Shown here piece by piece: positions 48,027-55,382 of a DNA stretch of 64,000 nucleotides. Source of the DNA: CBDCCV01 sp965215025. GTDB taxonomy: Bacteria; Bacteroidota; Rhodothermia; Rhodothermales; Salinibacteraceae. How positions within the stretch are numbered: position 1 is the first letter of the stretch; each line of letters starts with the position of its first letter. The notes under the pieces were generated by a model. That model made no database searches. It was not told the DNA's origin and saw only the letters and a program-made list of their open reading frames with translations. The stretch is from the NCBI GenBank assembly GCA_965215025.1, contig CBDCCV010000001.1:1798001-1862000 (forward strand). Direction: 5' to 3'. Made by a program: the position numbers and the translations under genes.

Positions 48027-49115
48027 ATGAAACGACCTGATCCTGTAGGGTGGATCCCCCACGCACACCAAGCCGACGACGACCGCCACACGCTTTCTCT
48101 ACACGGCAGCGCGGCGCGCTATGCCGTTGCCTTTGGGTGCCTCGTCGTTGCGCTCGCCGTGGCTGCGCTGGTGGCCTTCGGGCCGGACCACCCAGACGCG
48201 CGCGCCACCCCGGCCGTTGAGGAAGCGCCGGCGCCTCTTTCCGAAGGCCCGTACCGAGGCACGGCACAGGTGTCGGTCGTGACGCGGCCGGCCGGGGCCG
48301 TCGTGATGCTGGACTCGGATACGCTGGGCACAACGCCGCTCGTGGACCGTGCGTGGCCTGCGGGCGCGCGCTTCCTCTCCGTCCGCAAGCAAGGGTACGC
48401 GCCGCTGGACAGCGTGGTGCTGCTCCGGGGCGACCGTCCTTCGACGCTCCGTTTGACTCTGGAGCACCGCGCCGGCTACGACGCGCTCGGCCTGGCCGCC
48501 ACGCGCCGGGCCGCAGAGCCGGAAGCCCTCTCCCCGGTGCCCGTTCCGCGTGCCGAGCGCGAGGTGCGTCCGGCGCTGCCCGAGATCGCTGCGCCTGAAG
48601 CCACTGCGCCTGAGGCGGCCGCGCCGCGCGAGGCGCCGCAGGCCGAGGGGACGGTAAACGTCGCATCGCAGCCGGAGGGCGCCACGGTGCAGATCGACGG
48701 CCGGCCCGTCGGGGTCACGCCGCTTGTGGTCACGGGCGTGCCGGCGGGGACGCACGCCGTCACTGTAGCGGCGCGCGGCTACGAAGACGCCGTGCATGAG
48801 GTGCGCGTCCGGCCCGCTGGCACGCACACGCTCGAGGCGCAGCTCGCTCCGCTCACCGGACGGGTGCGTGTGCACGTCGAGCCGTGGGGCCGCATCTACA
48901 TCGACGACACGCTCCGCGCCGCCGAGGCCGACGTTGCGTTCGAGGCGAGGCTGACTGCCGGGCCTCACGTCCTTGCCGTCGTCCATCCGGAGCTGGGTAC
49001 GTGGCAGGAGACGATCCACGTCAGGCCTGGTGCAGTGGAGAACGTGGAGGTCAACTTCAACGAAGCGTCCTCCACGCGCACGGCTGCTTCCGGCACGGCT
49101 CCCAAAATGCCGTAA
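48027..49115 (+). CDS. PEGA-domain envelope protein 1
   Basis: This 362-residue protein has a short cytoplasmic start with VGWIPHAHQ, one membrane helix (about residues 33-52, YAVAFGCLVVALAVAALVAFG) and an extracytoplasmic part with three PEGA-type units. These are ISV-like VVTRPAGAVVMLDSDTLGTT (about 84), VASQPEGATVQIDGRPVGVT (about 212) and the weaker VHVEPWGRIYIDD (about 280). PEGA domains are small beta folds in surface and stress-related proteins. It is related to the proteins at 51614 and 52871 in both the N-terminal motif and the third unit (HPELGTWQETIHV versus HPDLGTWEQHVTL). It is the first gene of an envelope cluster; function unknown. Confidence 0.8.
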   Translation: MKRPDPVGWIPHAHQADDDRHTLSLHGSAARYAVAFGCLVVALAVAALVAFGPDHPDARATPAVEEAPAPLSEGPYRGTAQVSVVTRPAGAVVMLDSDTLGTTPLVDRAWPAGARFLSVRKQGYAPLDSVVLLRGDRPSTLRLTLEHRAGYDALGLAATRRAAEPEALSPVPVPRAEREVRPALPEIAAPEATAPEAAAPREAPQAEGTVNVASQPEGATVQIDGRPVGVTPLVVTGVPAGTHAVTVAARGYEDAVHEVRVRPAGTHTLEAQLAPLTGRVRVHVEPWGRIYIDDTLRAAEADVAFEARLTAGPHVLAVVHPELGTWQETIHVRPGAVENVEVNFNEASSTRTAASGTAPKMP

Positions 49116-49161
49116 CGCTACGCGCATGTTTTCTGCTCGCCTGGACGTGAGGGGTTTTTCT

Positions 49162-49671
49162 ATGCGCGCAACCGTTCTCTTCTTCAGAGGCCTTTGTGCG
49201 GCGCTTCTTATGGGTGCCACAGCGCCGAGCGCGGCCGCACAAGCGCCGGCCGACTGCACCACCGTGCTGGCGGTGGGCGAGGAGAGCTACGTGCGCGGCG
49301 CCTTCGAGCGCACCCGTCTCTCGGCGCTGCGGTGCCTGCAAGAGGGCGAGGCCACGCGCGCCGAGGAGATGCAGGCCTACCGGCTGCTCAGCCTGGCCTA
49401 TCTCAAAAAGGGCGACACGTCCAACGCCTACGACGCCACAGCCGAGCTGCTGCGCCTGGACCCGCAGTACCGGCCCGACGCCGTGCAGGACCCGCCCTCG
49501 TACGTCACCTTCGTGGCGGAGGTGAGAGAAGAGCTGCGCGCCGAAGGCCGCCTGCCGCCCCTGCGGCCCGAGGGCGAGGCGCCCTGGTTCAGGCAGCGCC
49601 GGACGTGGCTGGCCGTGGGCGGCGGGCTGATCGTCGCCGGCGTTGTTGCTATCTTCGCGGGCGGCAACTGA
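49162..49671 (+). CDS. Secreted TPR-like small protein with C-terminal anchor
   Basis: This 169-residue protein has a signal peptide (about residues 1-26, ending PSAAAQ) and a helical TPR-like region: YVRGAFERTRLSALRCLQEG, EEMQAYRLLSLAYLKKGDTS and AYDATAELLRLDPQYRPDA. It ends in a hydrophobic helix (WLAVGGGLIVAGVVAIFAG) preceded by RQRR. The tail would hold it in the inner membrane with the TPR part in the periplasm. An alternative ATG at 49126 would hide the signal peptide and is less likely. It follows PEGA protein 1 by 46 bp and is probably in the same transcript. Confidence 0.72.
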   Translation: MRATVLFFRGLCAALLMGATAPSAAAQAPADCTTVLAVGEESYVRGAFERTRLSALRCLQEGEATRAEEMQAYRLLSLAYLKKGDTSNAYDATAELLRLDPQYRPDAVQDPPSYVTFVAEVREELRAEGRLPPLRPEGEAPWFRQRRTWLAVGGGLIVAGVVAIFAGGN

Positions 49672-49700
49672 GGGCGCGTCGCCTCTGCGCGCGGGGGCCG

Positions 49701-51152
49701 TTACCTGTCGCGCGCGGCTGTGGGGGCGGTAGAAGAAGCCGGGCGCGCGGGGGCTGCTTCGGCAGGAACGGTGTCTACGCGGCGCAGGGCTTCGAGGCCG
49801 CCCATCTGCTTGATGGTGCCGGGGTCCGTGGCGAGCACGCTGGCCGTGCGGATGCGGCGCGGCGCCGTCCCGTTCTCTAAGTAGAACTGCTCGACGGCCT
49901 GCGCGCGCGCCTGCGCGAGGGCGGCGTCTCCGGCCTCGCCTTCGCGGACGTAGGCTTCCAGGCGGACCTCGGTGGAGGGGCACTGCTTGAGCACCTCGGC
50001 GTTCTCGCGCAGCGCTTGCAGCCCTTCGGCGGTAAACGTGGCGGCGCCTTCTTCAAAGTACGCCGCGTTGAAGTCCACGATGTCGCTGCACGCGACGCTG
50101 GCGGTGGACGGCTGAGCGGCCTCCGGCGCAGGCGCTTCGGCGGCGGGCGCCTCATCATCGGAGGCGGCAGTATCGTTGGCGGCGGTGCCGTCAAAGCGTA
50201 CGACCTGCGGCGAGCGATTCTCTTCGGCAGAGGCAGTGGCGGGCGCTTCGGGCGCGGTCACCGCCACGGTGAGAAGCTGCTCGTCGGCGCTGCCGTCGTT
50301 GCGGCCTGTGAGCGTGAGCGTGTAGTTGCCCGGCGTGTCGAAGCGGTGCGTCACCGTCTTGCCCTGGCCCGTGGCGCCGTCGCCAAAGCGCCACTCGTAC
50401 TCGACTGGCCCGGTGGCCTCGTCCTCGTTTGCGGTGGCTGTGAACGTGGCCGTCTCGCCGGCTTCGAGGCGCGTGGGGCCGTCCACGGTCAAGACGCGCA
50501 CGGGCGTGAACGCCCGGTTGAGGCCGATGCGCACGCCGCCGCCAAAAAAACTGAACCAGTCGGCCGGCCGGTCGTCAAGGCCGGAGGCGGCGTCGAGGCG
50601 CCCATCGGGCAGGCTCACGATGGCTGCAAACTCGGTGAAGAGGCCCACCTGATCAGTCAAAGCGTAGTCGAGGCCTACGCTGCCGAAGGGAGAGAAGCCG
50701 GCCTTGAGCGCATTGCCCACCACGCCTACGGTGGTGCCGGCGCCAAGCTGCACGTACGGGCTGAGGCGCCGCTCCGGCAGAAAGCCAAGCTGCCCGGCCA
50801 GGCCCAGCGTGTGGCGCCACATCTCCAGCTCGCCCGGCTCGATGACGCGCGCGCCGGGCGCATTGCTGGACACGGCGGGGTAGCGGCCCGCCAGAAAGTA
50901 CAGCCCCAGGCTCCCGCTCAGCGGGCCGAGGCGCTTGGCGTAGCCGGCTTCCAGGCCCGTGCTCGGCCCCGGACCGCTCAGCCCGTTGGCGCGGTCGCCG
51001 TCGTACGCGTTGACGCCCAGACGAGGCTTGAGGTAGAACGCGCCGTCAGGCCGAAGCGACTGCGCGTGCAGCGGCAGGAGGGAAGCGCCCAGAACGGCGA
51101 CGAGAAGGAGTCCGCAGACGAGATGGCGACTTTGCATAAGGTTGGCGCGCAT
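49701..51152 (-). CDS. PKD-domain and OmpA-like outer-membrane protein
   Basis: This 483-residue protein has a signal peptide and a beta-barrel-like N-terminal half with strands such as AFYLKPRLGVNAYDGD and GSVGLDYALTDQVGLFTEF. A PKD domain follows (about residues 235-315: ETATFTATAN, VEYEWRFGDGATGQGKTVTH), then an acidic Ala/Pro linker. The C-terminal region resembles an OmpA-like domain (DFNAAYFEEGAATFTAEGLQ, SVL..DPGTIKQMGGLEALR) but lacks the clear NxxLSxxRA peptidoglycan motif; AQARAQAVEQFY stands there instead. Two adjacent ATGs occur; the second, at 51152, has GAGGGGG at good spacing. It is encoded opposite to the PEGA genes around it. Confidence 0.8.
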   Translation of the reverse strand: MRANLMQSRHLVCGLLLVAVLGASLLPLHAQSLRPDGAFYLKPRLGVNAYDGDRANGLSGPGPSTGLEAGYAKRLGPLSGSLGLYFLAGRYPAVSSNAPGARVIEPGELEMWRHTLGLAGQLGFLPERRLSPYVQLGAGTTVGVVGNALKAGFSPFGSVGLDYALTDQVGLFTEFAAIVSLPDGRLDAASGLDDRPADWFSFFGGGVRIGLNRAFTPVRVLTVDGPTRLEAGETATFTATANEDEATGPVEYEWRFGDGATGQGKTVTHRFDTPGNYTLTLTGRNDGSADEQLLTVAVTAPEAPATASAEENRSPQVVRFDGTAANDTAASDDEAPAAEAPAPEAAQPSTASVACSDIVDFNAAYFEEGAATFTAEGLQALRENAEVLKQCPSTEVRLEAYVREGEAGDAALAQARAQAVEQFYLENGTAPRRIRTASVLATDPGTIKQMGGLEALRRVDTVPAEAAPARPASSTAPTAARDR

Positions 51153-51613
51153 CATGCCCCCTCGGCGGTGCGCTTCATAGATGATGGCAGCATAGTGATG
51201 GACCGCCGAGCGCGAAAGAGACAGTATCCGCAATGTAGATGCGCACTTTCTCTCAGCGGAACGACGACACCTAACCGCACAAACCGCCCCACGGTCCGCG
51301 GGTTGCACGGACTGTGGCACTTCTTTACAAGAAGACGGCTCTTGTCACCAAAAGAGCATCCTCGATGCGTTTTTGGCGCATGCGGCCGCCGCGTTCTACT
51401 CCGTAGATCGAAGGAATGAAGCGGCGGGTTGTACAAGAGACGGCCCGGCTTCTTCCGGAAAGGCTGCGCTTGAGCGTGGCGTCAGCTTCTGCTAAAATAA
51501 CGACGTGCCCTGAAAACATATGCGCCGAAAATAGATAACAGAAGCTCTGCCAGGAAACGTATCTTCGTGCCTTAAAGAGCTGCCGTACCACGCCGACAGA
51601 GGAGGGGCCGCGC
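51153..51613. other. Divergent intergenic region with hairpins
   Basis: No gene is visible. A CCACGGTCCG/CGGACTGTGG inverted repeat with one mismatch lies at about 51291-51318, and GCATC-CTC-GATGC followed by GTTTTT at 51356-51374 is terminator-like on the plus strand. The 90 bp before 51614 are AT-rich and probably hold its promoter. Confidence 0.4.
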
Positions 51614-52780
51614 ATGAAGCCGAACGAGGTGACGCGAGAAGAGCTTTCAGCCGGGCAGCGGCTCGCATCCGAGAGGCCTGCCCCTGAGCCGCCCGCGCTG
51701 CGGGAATCCGCGCCGGAGCCGTCCGCCCGACAGGCGGACCGGCCGCCGCTGTGGGTGCCGTACCACGCCCCACCGCCTGTGGGGTGGCGCGCGCGTGCGG
51801 CCTCGTGGGTCAGGCGGTACGGGTTTGCGGTGCTGCTCGTCGCCTTCGCTGGCGCGCTGGCGGCGCTGCTGCTTCGCTCGCCAGGTGGGCAGGGCGGAGG
51901 CGCCGCGCCTGGCGACGTTGCGGGCGGCAGCCAGGGCGCTGTGCCTTCTGCTACGGGGGCGCTCTCCGGCACGGCGCTCATCTCGGTAGAAACGCAGCCG
52001 GCGGGCGCCACCGTCTTTGTAGATGGCGAGCCGGTAGGCGTGACGCCGTTGCGGCAGCAGGCCGTGCCGGCGGGCGTGCACATGATTTCGGTGCAGAAGA
52101 ACCGCTACGCGCCCATCGACACGCTCGTCACGCTTCGAAACGATGCGGTGCCGGCGTTCGTGCTGTCGCTGACTCCGCAGCCTCAACAGCCGTCCGGCGA
52201 AGGCGCGGCGCTCGCGGCCGGGACGCCCGGCGCTTCCGCCGATGCGGCCTCGGCAGAAAGCGCATCGACCGATGCGGCGCAGCAGCAGCAGCAGGGCGGG
52301 GGCACGGCGGCGCAGGAGGAAACCACAGGCGCCACAGGTGGGTTGCGCATTATCTCGGAGCCGAGCGGGGCCGTGGTGTTCTTAGACGGCCAGCGCGCCG
52401 GCACCACGCCGCTTACCGTATCGGGGGCGCCCGCCGGCGCGCACACGATTACCTTTGACTTGGACGGTTACACCTCCCATACGCGCGAGATCACCGTAGC
52501 CGCCGGCCGCACGCGCACCATAAGGCGAACGCTCCTACCGGCAACCGGCACGCTCAAGCTGCGCGTCGAGGCGCGGGGCGCCGTCGTGCACGTGGACGGC
52601 CAGGCCCGCCCTCGCCAAGCTAACGGGACGTACGCCGTAGCGCTGTCGCCGGGGCGTCACCACCTCATCGTTACGCATCCGGACCTGGGCACGTGGGAGC
52701 AGCACGTCACCCTCGGCGCCGGCGAGACGCGCTCGCTCACGGTAGACTTCGGCCGCTCGCGGAGCCGGCGCGGGTGGTAG
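51614..52780 (+). CDS. PEGA-domain envelope protein 2
   Basis: This 388-residue protein has a disordered cytoplasmic N-terminus rich in Pro, Glu and Arg, the motif PLWVPY at residues 45-50, one membrane helix (about 70-87) and an extracytoplasmic part. That part has two clear PEGA domains (VETQPAGATVFVDGEPVGVT near 121; ISEPSGAVVFLDGQRAGTT near 246) and a third related unit (VEARGAVVHVDGQ near 317). A Gln-rich linker (QQQQQGGG) separates the first two. GAGG precedes the start at suitable distance. It shares its plan and the PLWVPY motif with the next protein, so these are paralogs. Function unknown. Confidence 0.8.
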   Translation: MKPNEVTREELSAGQRLASERPAPEPPALRESAPEPSARQADRPPLWVPYHAPPPVGWRARAASWVRRYGFAVLLVAFAGALAALLLRSPGGQGGGAAPGDVAGGSQGAVPSATGALSGTALISVETQPAGATVFVDGEPVGVTPLRQQAVPAGVHMISVQKNRYAPIDTLVTLRNDAVPAFVLSLTPQPQQPSGEGAALAAGTPGASADAASAESASTDAAQQQQQGGGTAAQEETTGATGGLRIISEPSGAVVFLDGQRAGTTPLTVSGAPAGAHTITFDLDGYTSHTREITVAAGRTRTIRRTLLPATGTLKLRVEARGAVVHVDGQARPRQANGTYAVALSPGRHHLIVTHPDLGTWEQHVTLGAGETRSLTVDFGRSRSRRGW

Positions 52781-52870
52781 CGTCCCGGCGGCCGGCCGCC
52801 TCAAAGGACCCTGCGCGGCGGCCCGTCTGCGGCGGCGCGCGCATCTGCACAGCCTGACAGAAGAGACGTA

Positions 52871-54229
52871 ATGCAAAACGGGAATCTCGGAAAGCAAAAA
52901 GAACGGGCGCAGGACCGCTCGCCGGCGCGGCAGCAGGGACCGCCGCCACAGGGTCCGGCGCGGGAAGACCCGCTGTGGGTGCCGTACTCGCCCCCTCCGC
53001 AGGACGGACGGGAGCGCATGGCGGCAGCCGCGCAAAACTACGGTTTTACCGCCGCCATCGTCGTAGCGCTGGCGGGGCTGCTCGGGGCGCTTCTGTGGTT
53101 CTCGCCGGAGATGGGCGAGACGGGGGGGCAGGAAGCGGCGGCGCAGAACACGATGCGGACGGCGCCGCCGGCCGCGCCCGCTGGCGCCAACCCGTACACC
53201 GGCGAGGCCACGCTCTCGGTCACGAGCAGCCCGGCCGGCGCCACCGTGTTCCTCGGAGGAGACACGCTGGGCGTGACGCCGCTCACGAACCGCCCCGTCC
53301 CGGCTGGGGTGCACCTCGTCACCGTGGCGGGAGGCCATGACGGCGGCACCGTAGACAGCGTGCTCGTCGTCCGGAGCGACCGGCCCAACGTGCTGCGCGT
53401 AACGCTGGCCAGCGCCTTACCCGGCACAGCCGGACCGGACGCAGCGGCGGGTGAAGCCCCCGCCGAGGCCACGGCCGAAGCGGCTCCCCCGGCGGCGCCC
53501 GCGCGCGAGGAGCCGGACCCGGCCGCAGAGGCCGAGCGAGAAGCCGAGCGCGAGGCCGCCGCCGCCGAGGCGCGCCGCACGGCCAACGCCCGCTCTTACG
53601 CCCGCGCCATGCAAGAGGGCAACGACCGCTTAATCGAAGGGGACTACACCGAGGCGCGCCACGCCTACGAGGCCGCCCTCGCCATCCGCCCCGGCGACGA
53701 GAAGGCCGCCGACCGCCTCCGCCGCACCGACTCGCTCCTGGCCGAGCGCGCCGAGGCGCAGGCGCAGTACCAGTATTACCGCGCGCGCGGCGACGTGCTC
53801 TTCGAGCAGGAGCGCTTCCAGGAGGCCACCGCCGCCTACCGCCAAGCGCTCGACTACCGCCCCGGCGACGCCTACGCCCAAGGCCGCATCACCCGCAGCA
53901 AGGCCGAGGCCCGAGCCGCGCTCGACGAAGCTGCCAAGAGCGTCGATGTGGCCGGCCCGGACGAGAGGCGCCCGCAGCGAGAGGAACCCCCCGCCGCCCG
54001 CGATCTGCCCGCGCGCGAGGCCGCGCCCGCCCGCCTCAACCTCAACACGGCCACGGCGGCGCAGCTCGAGCGGCTCCCCGGCATCGGCCCGAAGCTCTCG
54101 CAGCGCATCGTCGAAGAGCGCGAGGCGCGCGGGTCTTTCCGCAGCGCGCGCGACGTCACGCGCGTCTACGGCATCGGCCCCAAGACGTTCGAGGCCATCC
54201 AGAACCTCGTCTTCGTGGAAGACGAGTAA
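52871..54229 (+). CDS. PEGA-TPR-HhH fusion, ComEA-like tail
   Basis: This 452-residue protein has PLWVPY at residues 34-39, a membrane helix (about 58-77) and one PEGA domain (VTSSPAGATVFLGGDTLGVT near 116). A charged helical linker and TPR-like repeats follow (about 245-345: LIEGDYTEARHAYEAALAIR, LFEQERFQEATAAYRQALDY). The C-terminal helix-hairpin-helix domain (about 388-450) reads LNLNTATAAQLERLPGIGPK, then IVEEREARGSF and YGIGPKTFEAI. The tail is the ComEA/competence type, which binds double-stranded DNA outside the cytoplasmic membrane; the membrane topology here puts it in the periplasm. This combination is unusual, and a DNA-binding role outside the cell membrane is inferred. It ends the plus-strand PEGA pair. 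Confidence 0.82.
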   Translation: MQNGNLGKQKERAQDRSPARQQGPPPQGPAREDPLWVPYSPPPQDGRERMAAAAQNYGFTAAIVVALAGLLGALLWFSPEMGETGGQEAAAQNTMRTAPPAAPAGANPYTGEATLSVTSSPAGATVFLGGDTLGVTPLTNRPVPAGVHLVTVAGGHDGGTVDSVLVVRSDRPNVLRVTLASALPGTAGPDAAAGEAPAEATAEAAPPAAPAREEPDPAAEAEREAEREAAAAEARRTANARSYARAMQEGNDRLIEGDYTEARHAYEAALAIRPGDEKAADRLRRTDSLLAERAEAQAQYQYYRARGDVLFEQERFQEATAAYRQALDYRPGDAYAQGRITRSKAEARAALDEAAKSVDVAGPDERRPQREEPPAARDLPAREAAPARLNLNTATAAQLERLPGIGPKLSQRIVEEREARGSFRSARDVTRVYGIGPKTFEAIQNLVFVEDE

Positions 54230-54235
54230 GCGCGC

Positions 54236-54892
54236 TCACGGAGTCGGCGCCAGGTTCATCTCGTTCAAGACGGCCCGCACGCCGCGCTCGAACAGGCGCG
54301 CCCCGCCCTGCGAGGGATGGCGGACGTAGGTGTTCGGCACGCCCAAGCGCTCCAGCGCGCGCTCGGCCTTGCGGCCCACGGCCACTGTGCGGGCCGGGTC
54401 CAGAAGCCGCACGAGCGCGCCGAGCACGTCCTCAAACGCCGCCACCTCCCGCCGCGTCGGGGTGCGGATGGAGAGCGGCTCGCCCGCGCGGTGCGGATGC
54501 AGCGGCACGCTGTTCCACGTAAAAAACTGCGGGAAGTACGGCCCCAAGGCGCGCCAGTAGATGCCCGCGCTGTACTCGCGGTGCAGCGCCGCCTGCGTCC
54601 CCGAAGGGCGGCCGTGGATGGGGAAGCCGGGGTCCACAAGCTTCGCCTCGCTCACGAACGGCACGCCCGAGAAGCGGCACCCCCATGGCCCCGGCGCCTC
54701 GGCCACCAAAAAAAGCGGCGGGCGCCGGGCGTAGCAGGCCAGGTAGTTCTTCAGATTCTCCCGGCGGATGGCCGGCGCATCGGGGAGGTCGAAGCCGTCG
54801 TGCCGGTCCGTGTACGGGTTGAACAGGCGCTCCTGCGAAGGCATCCGGAAGAGCGTGTCCTCGAAGAGCGCGTAGACGTCGGTAAGGAGCAC
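54236..54892 (-). CDS. Uracil-DNA glycosylase-family protein
   Basis: This protein of about 218 residues resembles the uracil-DNA glycosylase superfamily: AEAPGPWGCRFSGVPFVSE corresponds to the catalytic-loop motif (GEAPG type), WNSVPLHPH to the base pocket and VRHPSQGGA to the C-terminal HPS motif. The Fe-S cysteines of family 4 are absent, so it belongs to another branch, probably a Bacteroidota-type UDG-like enzyme. The start is uncertain: a GTG at 54892 gives LLTDVYALFEDTLF before the first ATG (54844), and the helix there suggests it is translated. It diverges from the truncated MOSC gene. Confidence 0.75.
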   Translation of the reverse strand: MLLTDVYALFEDTLFRMPSQERLFNPYTDRHDGFDLPDAPAIRRENLKNYLACYARRPPLFLVAEAPGPWGCRFSGVPFVSEAKLVDPGFPIHGRPSGTQAALHREYSAGIYWRALGPYFPQFFTWNSVPLHPHRAGEPLSIRTPTRREVAAFEDVLGALVRLLDPARTVAVGRKAERALERLGVPNTYVRHPSQGGARLFERGVRAVLNEMNLAPTP

Positions 54893-55029
54893 AGCAGGCA
54901 AGACGTTCGAGTCAAAAGTAGAGGCGTGGCGGCACCGTGCTCTCGGCGGGACCTCAGCAGGCGCGCAGGAAGTAGCCAGAAGCCGACGCCGACGTTCCCG
55001 CCCACGCGCCTCGCCTACGAGCATCTGCC

Positions 55030-55221
55030 ATGACCGAAGCCCGCCACGCCGCCGAGCACGAAACCCCGCGCGGACGCATCGTGCAGATCAACCGCTCCAA
55101 CGGCGGCGTCCCGAAGCGCGCCGTGCAGGAGGCGCGCCTCGAAGAACAAGGCCTCGCCGGCGACGGCGTGAACCATCCGAAGATCCACGGCGGGCCGGAG
55201 TCAGCGGGGGCACCGGCGTGA
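55030..55221 (+). pseudogene. Truncated MOSC-domain gene
   Basis: This 63-codon frame encodes only the first part of a MOSC domain: GRIVQINRSNGGVPKRAV, then EEQGLAGDGVNHPKIHGGPE. It ends SAGAPA and a stop, where family members continue with AV.LY and the cofactor-binding cysteine. The domain is cut after the HGGPE motif, so the product cannot be functional as a MOSC enzyme. It is either a remnant or the start of a gene disrupted by sequence now at 55222-55382, which holds no gene. Confidence 0.8.
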
Positions 55222-55382
55222 GGGCGGCGCGAGCGCGCTGCCAATCGGCTCCTCCTCATCCCAACCCCCTCTTTCGGTAAACCTCGTTTTCCTCTGGGGA
55301 AGCTCCGCTTCGCTTCGTGAACCTTCGCTTCCCCGCCAGGGGAGAGGGCGTCTGAACTGCCCCCACTTCTCGTTCCCCAAAC

